A DNA stretch of 32,439 bases from Seonamhaeicola sediminis (GCF_004358095.2 NZ_SMZJ02000015.1:1-32439), one strand, 5' to 3'; positions 1-8,646 are shown, numbered from the stretch's first letter. The notes: generated by a model not told the origin, from the sequence alone. Made by a program: numbers and translations.

Positions 1-54
1 CCTAGTCAAGCACATAAACAGCAGAACATAAAACTTAAAAAATGGACAAAGAAA

Positions 55-82
55 AACCATCAAAAGCTAGCTTTTGATGGTT
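55..82 (-). terminator. Rho-independent terminator of fabI
   Basis: A perfect 28-base palindrome (12-bp arms AACCATCAAAAG / CTTTTGATGGTT around CTAG) lies 70 bases past the fabI stop. Read on the minus strand it is followed by a T-rich stretch (TTTCTTTG after the stem), the expected form of an intrinsic terminator for fabI. Because the palindrome is perfect it could also act on a plus-strand transcript, but no T run follows on that side. Confidence 0.7.
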
Positions 83-151
83 CAAATATTAATACTAATT
101 TTATTCAATAATCGGTCAACCTATTTTAGGACGACTCATATATTTCATATA

Positions 152-970
152 TTATTCTTCACCCACAAAAGTACTCATAACAGCATCACTAACACCCATA
201 TTACTAAAACCACCATCATTATACAAATTTTGCAAAGTAACACGTTTTGTAAGGTCACTAAATAAAGTAACCGTATAGTTTGCACAATCTAAAGCGGTAG
301 CATTACCAAGTGGCGACATTTTTTCGGCATAAGCTATAAATCCGTCAAAACCCTTTACACCGCTACCTGCAGTTGTAGGTGTTGGCGACTGGGAAATGGT
401 GTTGACACGCACCTTTTTATCTCGTCCAAAAAAGTATCCAAAACTTCGTGCTATACTTTCTAAATAGGCTTTATTATCTGCCATATCATTATAATCAGGA
501 AACACACGCTGTGCCGCCATATAGGTTAAGGCTACAATACTTCCCCATTCATTCATAGCATCTGTTTTATAAAGTGTTTGCATTACTTTGTGGAATGACA
601 TTGCAGATACATCGGTTCCTTTTTGAGTCCAGTCATAATTTTGATCAGTATAGCTTCTGCCTTTTCTAACATTGATTGACATCCCTATGGAATGTAAAAC
701 AAAATCTATTTTTCCTCCTAAAATCTCCATAGATTTTTCAACCAGATTTTGTAAGTCTTCTAAAGATGTGGCATCGGCTGGAATAATTTGAGAACCCGTT
801 TTTTCAGCTAATTCATTTATTTGCCCCATTCTCATAGCAACAGGTGCATTAGTTAATACAAATTCACCACCTTCTTCATGAACACGTTCTGCCGTTTTCC
901 ATGCAATTGAATTGGAATCTAATGCTCCAAAAATGATTCCCTTTTTTCCTTTTAATAAATTATGTGACAT
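152..970 (-). CDS. fabI: Enoyl-[acyl-carrier-protein] reductase (NADH), FabI
   Basis: FabI reduces the trans-2-enoyl group on acyl carrier protein in the last step of each fatty acid elongation cycle, in the cytoplasm. The 272-residue protein has the usual FabI length and a short-chain dehydrogenase fold. The N-terminal nucleotide-binding stretch reads GIIFGALDSNSIAW (residues 11-24). The FabI-specific catalytic pattern is present: Tyr150, then Tyr160 and Lys167 in the Y-x6-K arrangement. The start is an ATG 62 bases downstream of a TATTTTTG promoter element. It appears to be a single-gene unit, with its own terminator at 55-82 and recN ending about 110 bases upstream. It is the target of triclosan-type inhibitors in other bacteria. 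Confidence 0.96.
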   Translation of the reverse strand: MSHNLLKGKKGIIFGALDSNSIAWKTAERVHEEGGEFVLTNAPVAMRMGQINELAEKTGSQIIPADATSLEDLQNLVEKSMEILGGKIDFVLHSIGMSINVRKGRSYTDQNYDWTQKGTDVSAMSFHKVMQTLYKTDAMNEWGSIVALTYMAAQRVFPDYNDMADNKAYLESIARSFGYFFGRDKKVRVNTISQSPTPTTAGSGVKGFDGFIAYAEKMSPLGNATALDCANYTVTLFSDLTKRVTLQNLYNDGGFSNMGVSDAVMSTFVGEE

Positions 971-1031
971 ATCTTAGTTAGTTTTATTATAAATGTTATT
1001 TCGTTGATTTGTTTATTTGTTAAACAGGGTT

Positions 1032-1039
1032 CAAAAATA
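1032..1039 (-). promoter_or_regulatory. Putative fabI promoter, -7 element TATTTTTG
   Basis: On the minus strand TATTTTTG matches the Bacteroidetes primary-sigma -7 consensus TAnnTTTG, 62 bases before the fabI ATG and downstream of the recN stop. I do not see a TTG-type -33 element at the usual spacing, so the call rests on the -7 element and its position. Confidence 0.4.
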
Positions 1040-1077
1040 GTAAACTTTTAACTTTTAGCTTTAAACTACTTTCTTTT

Positions 1078-2730
1078 TCAATTTAGTAATTCTTTAGCAT
1101 GTGCTATGGCCGAAGAAGACATTTCTATACCTCCTAGCATTTGAGCAATCTCAACAACACGCTCGTCATGATTTAACTTTACCAAGTTAGTTTGGGTTAC
1201 CTCATTGACATCTTCTTTAAATACTTTATAATGCGAATGCCCTTTGGCAGCAATCTGTGGTAAATGCGTGATAGAAAACACCTGCATGGTCTTACTCATT
1301 TGTAACATAATATCCCCCATTTTATTGGATATTTCACCAGAAACACCAGTATCAATCTCATCAAACATAATAGTGGGCAACTGGATATATTTTGACAATA
1401 TAGATTTAATAGCCAACATTATTCTAGATAATTCTCCACCAGAGGCTGCTTTTTTAAGTTCGTTAAAATTTCCACCTCTATTAGCAGAAAACAAAAACGA
1501 CAACGTATTTTTTCCGTTAGAATAAAAACTATCTCCTAAATCAACTTCAATTTTAAACTGAGCATTCGGCATTCCCAAATCAGTTAAAATAATTTCTAAT
1601 TGCGATTTTAAGTCAGGTACAGCAGCTCTTCTGTTTTTATGAATTGTTTCTGCTAAGGCGTTCAGCTTTTCAGTTTGATTATTGATTTCATGTTCCTTTT
1701 TTAAAATGGTTTCGTCTAAATTCTCTGTAACTGCTACTTTTTCTTGAAGTTGCTCACGAACTCTTATTAATTCTGATATATCATTAGCTACATGCTTTTG
1801 CATTAAATCATGCAACATTTTTAACTTGGTATCTACTTGTTCTAAACGTTTTGGATTTGCCTCTAAACTTTCTTGAAGTATATCCACATCTCGAAAAACA
1901 TCATCTATTTCAATAAGGCAACTGTTAACACGACTGAATAAATTTTCATACTTTGAGGACATTACGGATAATTTTTGAAACGAATTCTTTAATGACGTTA
2001 AGGATGATATGGCACCTATTTGCTCATCACTTAACAACTGGTATGCCTCAGCAAGCTTTTCTTGAATACTTTCAATATTATTGAGTGTTTCGTATTCTTC
2101 TTCTAAAGACTCCAACTCACTTTCTACTAAATTAGCTTCTACCAGCTCGTTTAATAAAAACGAATTATAATCATGTTCCTTTATGGCTTCAGATTGAAAT
2201 ATCTGAAGTTCATTTAATTCCTTTTGAAGTTTCTTATATGCTTTTAATTCCGTTTGATACACCTTTAAAAATGCTTCATTCTTAGCCAAAGCATCAATTA
2301 CCTGAAATTGAAATTCATTGTTGGTAAGCTCTAGTGTTTGGTGTTGTGAATGGATATCTATTAAACGTTCTCCTAAAAGCTGTAGACTACTAAGATTCAC
2401 AGGAGAGTCATTCACAAATGCCCTTGATTTACCTGACGGAAGAATTTCACGTCTAATAATAGTGTGCGGTTCATAATCAAAATCTTCTGCCTCAAATAAT
2501 GATTCTAAATTATATTCTGCAACATTAAAAACAGCTTCGATAATACATTTTTGAGAAGTGTTTTTTAAACTACTTAAGTCGGCACGTTTACCAAGAATTA
2601 ATGATAAGCCTCCCAATAAAATAGATTTTCCAGCGCCTGTTTCACCAGTAATAATTGAAAACCCATTATTGAAATCTACTTTAAGGTTATCAATTAGAGC
2701 ATAATTTTTAATAGAAAAAGATATAAGCAT
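1078..2730 (-). CDS. recN: DNA repair protein RecN
   Basis: RecN is an SMC-like ATPase that acts early in repair of double-strand breaks. At 550 residues it has the normal family length. The Walker A motif GETGAGKS is at residues 29-36 and the C-terminal half carries the ABC signature region (ASGGELSRIMLAIKS) and Walker B with its following loop (TIMFDEIDTGVSGE). The middle is a long heptad-rich coiled coil (about residues 150-370) rich in Leu, Glu and Lys. It lies 55 bases downstream of the DUF4835-like gene on the same strand and is probably the last gene of that run. No LexA-type site was recognised. Confidence 0.96.
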   Translation of the reverse strand: MLISFSIKNYALIDNLKVDFNNGFSIITGETGAGKSILLGGLSLILGKRADLSSLKNTSQKCIIEAVFNVAEYNLESLFEAEDFDYEPHTIIRREILPSGKSRAFVNDSPVNLSSLQLLGERLIDIHSQHQTLELTNNEFQFQVIDALAKNEAFLKVYQTELKAYKKLQKELNELQIFQSEAIKEHDYNSFLLNELVEANLVESELESLEEEYETLNNIESIQEKLAEAYQLLSDEQIGAISSLTSLKNSFQKLSVMSSKYENLFSRVNSCLIEIDDVFRDVDILQESLEANPKRLEQVDTKLKMLHDLMQKHVANDISELIRVREQLQEKVAVTENLDETILKKEHEINNQTEKLNALAETIHKNRRAAVPDLKSQLEIILTDLGMPNAQFKIEVDLGDSFYSNGKNTLSFLFSANRGGNFNELKKAASGGELSRIMLAIKSILSKYIQLPTIMFDEIDTGVSGEISNKMGDIMLQMSKTMQVFSITHLPQIAAKGHSHYKVFKEDVNEVTQTNLVKLNHDERVVEIAQMLGGIEMSSSAIAHAKELLN

Positions 2731-2785
2731 ATTTTAGTTTTTAGCCACAGTAGTCTGTTACAGCTAACAGGTTACTGAAAACTAC

Positions 2786-3676
2786 TTAAAATTTAATACT
2801 TTGCCATTGGTTGCTGTGCATGGGTGCTACTTTTTGAAGTAATTCTTTCAAACTTGCAATATTTACATTAGGGCCATCACTAAAAATTTGGGCAATTTCA
2901 TCTGCTTTGGCATCAAAAAAAGTACGTTGTAAAAATGAATTAGGACGTCTGCTATTCATAGCCTGAAATTGTGTCAAAGTAGCTGCAATTCTTTCTTTAC
3001 CTTCTTTAGTATTCTCACTCATAACATCTAGCCCTTGTCTGTGGTACTCATTTATTACTTGTCTATATTCTTTAAAAGTTGGCGACATAATATTATCAAT
3101 AAGCATAAACCTGCTTTGTAAGCCATCTTCTAATTTCCAGCCTACAAAATTTCCCTGTTGCGAATAATTGGTAATGGTTTGGGCTTGTTTAAAATAAGGA
3201 GTACCTCCATTTGGAGCAAAAGAATCAGCATCCAAACCTAAAATCATGTATACGTGAAAAGCAATGACAGAGATCAAATTAGACTCAAACTGAGTTGGAT
3301 TAAAAATTAAATTCTGAAATTCTAAATATCTAAAATTAAAATCTTTATCATTATAATTGTAAATAGGTGTGTCATAGGAAGACCCAAAAACTGGACGCGA
3401 TGACTGTACTTGTAAACTGGCCTGAAATGTTTCACCACTATAATTGGTAATATTTACAACCATACTACAATCTACCCGTTCTTGAGGTAAGTATGTTTTA
3501 TTAGTCCATTTAGTATTATTAACAAACTCATTTAACTGCTTTTCTAATGTCTTAAAAATTGGAAAATTTTCATTACCTGTTTGTCTAGCGTTAACGACCA
3601 CATTACAATTTAACTCCTGAGACCACCCAGCACTAATAATAAAGAAATAGATTAAAACGGTTATGGTATTACGCAT
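2786..3676 (-). CDS. DUF4835-like secreted protein
   Basis: Function unknown. A 296-residue protein with an N-terminal signal peptide (hydrophobic stretch through about residue 18, likely cleavage after GWSQ), then a mature domain that starts ELNCNVVVNARQTGNE, which I recognise from the flavobacterial DUF4835 family. No catalytic motif is visible. The ATG overlaps the end of coaBC by 8 bases, so the two are probably co-translated. The same gene sits between coaBC and recN in other flavobacteria as far as I recall. A periplasmic or outer-membrane-associated location is inferred from the signal peptide only. Confidence 0.8.
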   Translation of the reverse strand: MRNTITVLIYFFIISAGWSQELNCNVVVNARQTGNENFPIFKTLEKQLNEFVNNTKWTNKTYLPQERVDCSMVVNITNYSGETFQASLQVQSSRPVFGSSYDTPIYNYNDKDFNFRYLEFQNLIFNPTQFESNLISVIAFHVYMILGLDADSFAPNGGTPYFKQAQTITNYSQQGNFVGWKLEDGLQSRFMLIDNIMSPTFKEYRQVINEYHRQGLDVMSENTKEGKERIAATLTQFQAMNSRRPNSFLQRTFFDAKADEIAQIFSDGPNVNIASLKELLQKVAPMHSNQWQSIKF

Positions 3677-4880
3677 ATAATTGCTCTGTTATTTTATTTA
3701 ATAAATCTGCAGCAACGTCTGCCTTAGATTTTAACTGAAATGCTGTTATATTTTCATCGGCGTCAATAAAAGTAACTTTATTGGTATCACTTTTAAAACC
3801 AGCTCCTTTATCATTTAACGAATTTAAAACAATTAAATCTAAATTCTTTCGTTTTAGTTTGTCTTTTGCGTTTTCTAATTCGTTGTTGGTTTCTAATGCA
3901 AACCCAACTAAATATTGATGTGTTTTTATTTCCCCTAAAGACCCTAAAATATCCTTAGTCTTTACCAGTTCTAAAGATAACGTTTTATTCTTCTTTTTTA
4001 TTTTTTGTGAAGCAGTTTCTTTAGGTTTATAGTCGGCCACTGCAGCGGAAAGTATAGCCACATTTACATTATCAAAATATTTATGAGCTTCATCATACAT
4101 GTCTTGGGCACTTATAACAGCTATAACATTTATCAGGCTATGAGATACATTTTGGTGAGTAGGCCCTGTTATTAGAACTACCTCTGCTCCTAAATTTGCA
4201 GCCGCCTTAGCTATTTCAAACCCCATTTTTCCACTGGAATGATTTCCTATAAACCTTACCGGATCTATAGCTTCATACGTTGGTCCAGCGGTTATTAAGA
4301 ACTTCGTTCCTTTTAAGGGTGATTTTTCTAAAATGTCATTTTCAATAAAAGCTACAATATCTTCAGGTTCTGCCATTCTACCCTCTCCTACCAATCCGCT
4401 AGCTAATTCACCACTTGTGGCTGGAATCATAATATTTCCAAAGGACTTTAACTTTTCAAAAGAACACTTTGTACTATGGTGCTTATACATATCTAAGTCC
4501 ATTGCAGGAGCAAAATAAATAGGGCATTTAGCTGACAAATACGTTGCCAATAACAAGTTATCACAAATACCATTTGCCATTTTAGACATAGTATTTGCAG
4601 TAGCTGGTGCAATAACAAATAAATCTGCCCAAAGACCCAAATCTACATGGCTATTCCAAACGGCATTGTCATCTTCTTCGTTTGTAAATGAGTAGTGAAC
4701 AGGGTTTTTAGATAGTGTTGATAAGGTTAAAGGTGTAATAAACTCTTTTGAAGCAGGTGTCATAATAACTTTTACCTGGGCACCTAATTTTATAAATAAC
4801 CTTACTAATGACGCCGTTTTATAAGCGGCAATACCTGCACTTATTCCTAATAGTATGTTTTTACCGCTAAGTATACTCAT
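3669..4880 (-). CDS. coaBC: Bifunctional phosphopantothenoylcysteine decarboxylase / phosphopantothenate-cysteine ligase CoaBC
   Basis: Catalyses two consecutive steps of coenzyme A synthesis, joining 4'-phosphopantothenate to cysteine and then decarboxylating the product. The 403 residues contain an N-terminal flavoprotein CoaC domain (about 1-185) and a C-terminal CoaB domain (about 187-400) with TAGPTYEAIDPVRFIGN and the AAVADYKPK lysine segment. His78 in HVDL matches the catalytic His of CoaC. The usual PxMNxxMW motif reads PAMDLDMY (125-132), with Asp128 where E. coli has Asn, and the flap that normally carries a catalytic Cys reads ELASGLVGEGRM, with Ser161 in that place. I believe both changes are common in Bacteroidetes. 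It overlaps the DUF4835-like gene by 8 bases. Confidence 0.95.
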   Translation of the reverse strand: MSILSGKNILLGISAGIAAYKTASLVRLFIKLGAQVKVIMTPASKEFITPLTLSTLSKNPVHYSFTNEEDDNAVWNSHVDLGLWADLFVIAPATANTMSKMANGICDNLLLATYLSAKCPIYFAPAMDLDMYKHHSTKCSFEKLKSFGNIMIPATSGELASGLVGEGRMAEPEDIVAFIENDILEKSPLKGTKFLITAGPTYEAIDPVRFIGNHSSGKMGFEIAKAAANLGAEVVLITGPTHQNVSHSLINVIAVISAQDMYDEAHKYFDNVNVAILSAAVADYKPKETASQKIKKKNKTLSLELVKTKDILGSLGEIKTHQYLVGFALETNNELENAKDKLKRKNLDLIVLNSLNDKGAGFKSDTNKVTFIDADENITAFQLKSKADVAADLLNKITEQLYA

Positions 4881-4942
4881 AAAAATAGCTTTTCAAGATT
4901 ATTTAATTAGCCAATTTCTTTTTTGAGATAAACTAAAATTTA

Positions 4943-4966
4943 CAAGTATAACTATGATAATACTTG
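4943..4966. repeat. Inverted repeat upstream of coaBC
   Basis: CAAGTAT and ATACTTG form perfect 7-bp arms around a 10-base spacer, 63-86 bases before the coaBC ATG and inside the 169-base gap behind the rpoZ-like gene. The left arm overlaps TATACTTG on the minus strand, one base away from a TAnnTTTG promoter element. The arrangement could be an operator over a coaBC promoter, but AT-rich DNA gives such repeats by chance. Confidence 0.3.
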
Positions 4967-5013
4967 AAAAATTGTGTTTAAAAAAAGAAAAATAAATGTA
5001 CTAAATTCTCCTG

Positions 5014-5030
5014 AAAAGCTAAATGCTTTT
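5014..5030 (-). terminator. Weak terminator-like hairpin after the rpoZ-like gene
   Basis: On the minus strand AAAAGC-ATTTA-GCTTTT forms a 6-bp stem 20 bases past the stop of the omega-like gene. Only the four T residues of the stem itself give a U tract, so termination would be partial at best and read-through into coaBC is likely. Confidence 0.3.
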
Positions 5031-5049
5031 AAATATTAACTTTTAGAAA

Positions 5050-5379
5050 TTATTCCTGAGAGTCTTGCTCGGTATTTCTAAAATAAATTTTATCTGTTAA
5101 CCATTCTTGAATAGCTAAAGCATGAGGTTTTGGTAATTTTTCATAAAACTTAGAAACCTCTATTTGTTCTTTGTTTTCAAAAATTTCTTCAAGACTATCA
5201 TTGTAAGTTGCAAACTCCTCTAACTTATCAATAAGTTCTTTTTTAATTTCTGTATTAATTTGTTCTGCTCTTCTAGCTATGATAGAAATAGACTCATAAA
5301 TGTTATCTGTTGGCTCATCAACTTGATTTCTATCATAGGTTACTGTATTAACCGGAGCATTGATTTTCTTTAAATCCAT
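5050..5379 (-). CDS. rpoZ: DNA-directed RNA polymerase omega subunit-like protein
   Basis: A 109-residue acidic protein recognised as the Bacteroidetes omega-like subunit, which would bind the beta' subunit of RNA polymerase and help its assembly. The segment NIYESISIIARRAEQINTEI (residues 27-46) corresponds to the omega core, in which many proteins have a Y(E)xxxIxARRARQI pattern. The C-terminal half (EEIFENKEQIE onward) is longer and lineage-specific. It lies 11 bases after bamD and 169 before coaBC, a conserved placement in flavobacteria. The similarity to proteobacterial RpoZ is limited to the core helix, so the name rests on that motif and on context. Confidence 0.8.
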   Translation of the reverse strand: MDLKKINAPVNTVTYDRNQVDEPTDNIYESISIIARRAEQINTEIKKELIDKLEEFATYNDSLEEIFENKEQIEVSKFYEKLPKPHALAIQEWLTDKIYFRNTEQDSQE

Positions 5380-5390
5380 CTTGATTATAT

Positions 5391-6245
5391 TTAACTTTTT
5401 ATGCTATACTGTTTTAACTCTTCTTCAACAACACTTGCCATTTGATTTACCTGCTCAATATATTTTGATTTAGCAAACATTTTTAAAAATAATGTACTAT
5501 CTGCTTTTGCTGTTTCTAAGCGTTGTTTTCTTAAATGAACGATACCTTCTTCTTTTGAATTTTTATATTCAATACTATTAACTGCTTGTTGAAAAACAGC
5601 ATCTAATCTATAGAACAAGGCATCTTCTCTCAATCTTGAGCCTGGGAAATCATATAAAAAATTATCAAATGATTTTATTGCTGAATTAAAATCTGCTGTA
5701 TAACCAGGAGCAATTTCACCATATTGTTTGGCTATAGCAAAGGCTTTTTGTTCTAATTTAAAATCTAATTCCTGCACTAGCTTATTGGCTTCTTCAAAAA
5801 ATTCAGATTCAGGAAACAAGTTTATAAATTCTTGAGTTTTTGCAATAGCTTCTTTTGTTTCTGTTTGGTCCTTAGTATAAGCCGGAGATAACATATAATA
5901 GCTTTTTACACTTAAAAAAGAAGCTTCTTCTAACTTTTCACTTTTTGGGTAACTTTTTGTAAACTGTTCAAACCTGTAAGAAGAAATATAATAGTCTTTC
6001 ATCTTATAAAAAGTCATGGCATACAAAAACATTAGTTTCTCAGCTTGCGGTTTTCCTCTATATTCAGGAACTATTTGTGCAAAAAGCCTATTTGCCTTAG
6101 CATACTTTTCTTCATTAAAAAGAGCCTCTCCCATTTCAAACTTCTCCTTGGTGGCACCTTCTCCAGTTAGTTTAAGTACTTTTTGGTACTCACTACAGGA
6201 ACTAAAAACTACTAAGGCTATTAATATGTAAAAAAATTTTTTCAT
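5391..6245 (-). CDS. bamD: Outer membrane protein assembly lipoprotein BamD
   Basis: BamD is the essential lipoprotein partner of BamA in folding of outer-membrane beta-barrels. The 284 residues begin with a lipoprotein signal (MKKFFYILIALVVFSSC, lipidated Cys17), followed by repeated helical pairs of tetratricopeptide type, for example MGEALFNEEKYAKANRLFAQ and AMTFYKMKDYYISSYRFEQF. The length is typical of Bacteroidetes BamD. A promoter-like TAATTTTG lies just upstream and the omega-like gene follows after 11 bases, so bamD is probably the first gene of the bamD / rpoZ / coaBC / DUF4835 / recN run. Confidence 0.92.
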   Translation of the reverse strand: MKKFFYILIALVVFSSCSEYQKVLKLTGEGATKEKFEMGEALFNEEKYAKANRLFAQIVPEYRGKPQAEKLMFLYAMTFYKMKDYYISSYRFEQFTKSYPKSEKLEEASFLSVKSYYMLSPAYTKDQTETKEAIAKTQEFINLFPESEFFEEANKLVQELDFKLEQKAFAIAKQYGEIAPGYTADFNSAIKSFDNFLYDFPGSRLREDALFYRLDAVFQQAVNSIEYKNSKEEGIVHLRKQRLETAKADSTLFLKMFAKSKYIEQVNQMASVVEEELKQYSIKS

Positions 6246-6263
6246 TGATTTTTAAACAGAGTG

Positions 6264-6271
6264 CAAAATTA
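6264..6271 (-). promoter_or_regulatory. Putative bamD operon promoter, -7 element TAATTTTG
   Basis: On the minus strand TAATTTTG followed by CA matches the TAnnTTTG consensus 18 bases before the bamD ATG, which would give a short leader. No clear -33 TTG is present at the usual distance. Confidence 0.55.
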
Positions 6272-6434
6272 AGTTAATAATATGGATTTTAAAAATATAA
6301 TTTCACAGCTAAAATAATTGCATAATACTAGGAAAAACAAGGTTTAAGTAATATTTAACTTTTAAGTCAAAAAGTAAAAAAATCTGCAACTTAAATATTG
6401 ATTTCAAATTTGTTTGCTGATGTAATAAAAGTCT

Positions 6435-7307
6435 TTAAGATAAATAAGCTTTTATCTTTTGTTTTAATTCTTTAGATGCAGGAACTACGGGTAACCTAAC
6501 AGTATCTGCACATAAACCTAATGCCTCAAAAACCGCTTTAATACCTGCTGGGTTATTTTCTTCAAAAATATATGCAATAATATCCATTAGTTTAAAATGA
6601 AGTTTGTAGGCTTCTTTAGCATTACCTTTTAAACCTAAACGAATCATTTCCGAAAAATCTTCAGGAAGTGCTTGTCCTATTACAGAAATCACACCTGCCC
6701 CTCCTGCTAAAACAACACCTAAAGCCAAATCATCATCACCTGAAATTATTAGAAAATCATTCGGTTTATTTTTAAGCAATTCAAAATATTGCGCCATGTT
6801 ATTTCCTGCTTCTTTTACACCAATAACATTATTAAAATCATTAGCTAGTCTTAATGTGGTTTGCGGCTCTATATTTTTAGAGGTTCTACCAGGAACATTA
6901 TACAAAATAATATCAACAGGCGATACTTCTGATACTGATTTAAAGTGCTGATATATACCTTCTTGTGTTGGTTTATTGTAATAAGGTGAGACAGACAAAA
7001 TAGCATCAATACCACTAAAATTAGTTGATTTAATCTCTTCAACAACTTGAGCTGTGTTGTTTCCTCCAATACCCAAAACTAAAGGTAAACGTCCTTTGTT
7101 GGTTTCAGAAATGGTTTTGATAACATCTTGCTTTTCCTGTTTAGTTAAAGTAACACTTTCTCCTGTAGTTCCACAAATTACTAGATATTCTGTACCATTT
7201 TCAATATTGTAATTAACAATATTTGCCAATGCTTCATGATCTATACTTAAATCTGGATTAAACGGTGTAACTAAAGCAACTCCAGTTCCTAAAAACTTAC
7301 TATTCAT
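6435..7307 (-). CDS. dapA: 4-hydroxy-tetrahydrodipicolinate synthase DapA
   Basis: DapA condenses pyruvate with aspartate semialdehyde, the first step committed to lysine and meso-diaminopimelate for peptidoglycan. The 290-residue TIM-barrel protein shows GTTGES (46-51, substrate binding), Tyr110 in SPYYNKP, the catalytic Tyr136 in YNVPGRT, and the Schiff-base Lys165 in GVKEAGNN. The start overlaps the end of the DUF6913-like gene by 8 bases, so the two are transcribed together from the promoter near 7846-7862. dapF of the same pathway lies elsewhere in this window (23434-24207). No strong terminator is visible in the 189 bases before bamD. Confidence 0.97.
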   Translation of the reverse strand: MNSKFLGTGVALVTPFNPDLSIDHEALANIVNYNIENGTEYLVICGTTGESVTLTKQEKQDVIKTISETNKGRLPLVLGIGGNNTAQVVEEIKSTNFSGIDAILSVSPYYNKPTQEGIYQHFKSVSEVSPVDIILYNVPGRTSKNIEPQTTLRLANDFNNVIGVKEAGNNMAQYFELLKNKPNDFLIISGDDDLALGVVLAGGAGVISVIGQALPEDFSEMIRLGLKGNAKEAYKLHFKLMDIIAYIFEENNPAGIKAVFEALGLCADTVRLPVVPASKELKQKIKAYLS

Positions 7308-7827
7308 TTTTAATTTTATTTAATATAGTTAAGTATCTAAATATTTCATTTTTAAATACTTGAAATTCTGTTATATCAGTTTTAATTATTAAATCGTTTA
7401 TACGCTCATCAGTCTTTAAAATTCCTATTTTAAATTTGGCTTTTGAAGCGGCTGTTATCATCTTCAATTCCAATATATCATCCTGATAATAACTTATCAA
7501 GGCATCAAATTCTATGTTTAAAAAGGATTCTAATTCAACATTTTTCACAATCCCATTCCAACCAAAATCTTTGGGATTAAAACACACCTCCCAAGAATTT
7601 AAATTATCCTGTTTACTTTCAGAAAAAGCTATGATTTTTATTTTATTAGCTTTAACTTTAATACTATTGGCTAATTTTCTAAATGATTCAAAATCATTAA
7701 ATTCTTCAATATTTAAGATAACTCCTAAACTTTCTATCTCAGAATTGGTAGTATTTACTAACCGTTCTGATAACAACTTGTTTAAGTACTTTTTATTAGA
7801 TTTTTCCTTAAAACCCTTTAAAAACAT
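7300..7827 (-). CDS. DUF6913-like protein, unknown function
   Basis: A 175-residue soluble protein without signal peptide or membrane segment. I recognise it from its position directly ahead of dapA in flavobacteria, where it carries the label DUF6913, but I cannot assign a function. Visible features are a basic N-terminus ([19 protein letters not shown]), a central [11 protein letters not shown] segment, and a segment ([20 protein letters not shown]) that resembles a strand-helix unit. The ATG follows two TAnnTTTG elements by about 20 and 30 bases. The 8-base overlap with dapA suggests coupled translation and perhaps a linked role. Confidence 0.7.
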   Translation of the reverse strand: MFLKGFKEKSNKKYLNKLLSERLVNTTNSEIESLGVILNIEEFNDFESFRKLANSIKVKANKIKIIAFSESKQDNLNSWEVCFNPKDFGWNGIVKNVELESFLNIEFDALISYYQDDILELKMITAASKAKFKIGILKTDERINDLIIKTDITEFQVFKNEIFRYLTILNKIKNE

Positions 7828-7845
7828 TTATCTTTATATTTTGCG

Positions 7846-7862
7846 CAAAGGTAGCAAAAGTA
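7846..7862 (-). promoter_or_regulatory. Tandem promoter elements for DUF6913-dapA
   Basis: Two minus-strand matches to TAnnTTTG stand almost back to back: TACCTTTG at 7846-7853 and TACTTTTG at 7855-7862. The first lies 18 bases before the DUF6913 ATG. A T-rich stretch with TTG lies 13 bases upstream of the first. The 58-base gap is shared with the divergent 5'-nucleotidase gene, whose own promoter must overlap it. Confidence 0.6.
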
Positions 7863-7885
7863 CATTCAAAAAACTGATTAAACAC

Positions 7886-8641
7886 ATGAGGTTTACACTT
7901 TTATTCTTTTTGTTAAATTTTTTATTTTTTTCTAGTTGTAAAGAAGAAAAACTGCATTTAATAAAAATAGAAGGAAAGCAAATTAAAATTACCGACTCCC
8001 TTAGCTCAAACCAACATATTGAAGACTTTATTAAGCCCTTTAGAGAGCATATTAACAAGGATTTAGATAGTGTTTTAGCGTATTCCCCAAACACTTTTAC
8101 AAAAGATGATGATGAGCTAAATACTGCACTTGGGAACTTAATGACCAACATTGTTTTTTCTCAAGGCAACCCCATTTTCAACAAAAGAACTGGTAAAAAC
8201 ATTGATGCAGTAGTTCTTAACCACGGTGGTATTAGAGCCCCTATTTCAGAAGGAGTTATTACTACTAGAACCGCTTATCAGGTTATGCCTTTTGAAAATA
8301 AAATTGTGGTTGCTGGTATAAAAGGAAATAAAGTGAATGAAATAGTTGATTATTTGGTAAAGAGCAAACGAGCTCACCCCTTTTTAGGACTTAAGATTTT
8401 ACTTGACCAAGAATACAATCTCATTGAGGCAAGCATTAATGGTAAGAATATTGACGAGAATAAAACTTACCACATTGCAACAAGTGATTATTTATATAAT
8501 AGCGGTGATAACATGTCATTTTTTAAACCGAATGAAAGCATGCTTAATTTAGATTATAAAATAAGAAATGCTATGATTGATTATTTTAAAAAGGTTGATA
8601 CGATAAACCCTGTTAGAGATGATAGATTTATAAGACAATAA
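7886..8641 (+). CDS. 5'-nucleotidase C-terminal domain lipoprotein
   Basis: A 251-residue lipoprotein equal to the substrate-binding C-terminal half (5_nucleotid_C) of UshA-type 5'-nucleotidases. The ATG at 7886 is chosen because it starts a lipoprotein signal (MRFTLLFFLLNFLFFSSC); the open frame continues upstream to 7514 but that part is antisense to the DUF6913-like gene. Family motifs include GNLMTNIVF, VVLNHGGIRAPI (nucleobase/ribose region), TRTAYQVMPFENKIV and the C-terminal TSDYLYNSGDN. It carries no metallophosphatase centre and needs a partner; the gene for the catalytic half starts 5 bases downstream. Confidence 0.88.
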   Translation: MRFTLLFFLLNFLFFSSCKEEKLHLIKIEGKQIKITDSLSSNQHIEDFIKPFREHINKDLDSVLAYSPNTFTKDDDELNTALGNLMTNIVFSQGNPIFNKRTGKNIDAVVLNHGGIRAPISEGVITTRTAYQVMPFENKIVVAGIKGNKVNEIVDYLVKSKRAHPFLGLKILLDQEYNLIEASINGKNIDENKTYHIATSDYLYNSGDNMSFFKPNESMLNLDYKIRNAMIDYFKKVDTINPVRDDRFIRQ

Positions 8642-8646
8642 TTTCT

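Noticed and set aside
74-265. Plus-strand 63-codon open frame at the left edge
   Set aside because: It is antisense to the end of fabI and rich in Thr, Ile and His, as expected from the reverse of a coding strand.
6350-6399. Distant 9-bp arms AATATTTAA / TTAAATATT downstream of dapA as a terminator
   Set aside because: The loop is 32 bases and the arms are pure A/T, so the hairpin would be unstable.
7514-7885. Upstream in-frame extension of the 5'-nucleotidase C-domain open frame
   Set aside because: It is antisense to the DUF6913-like gene, and the lipoprotein signal begins precisely at the ATG at 7886.
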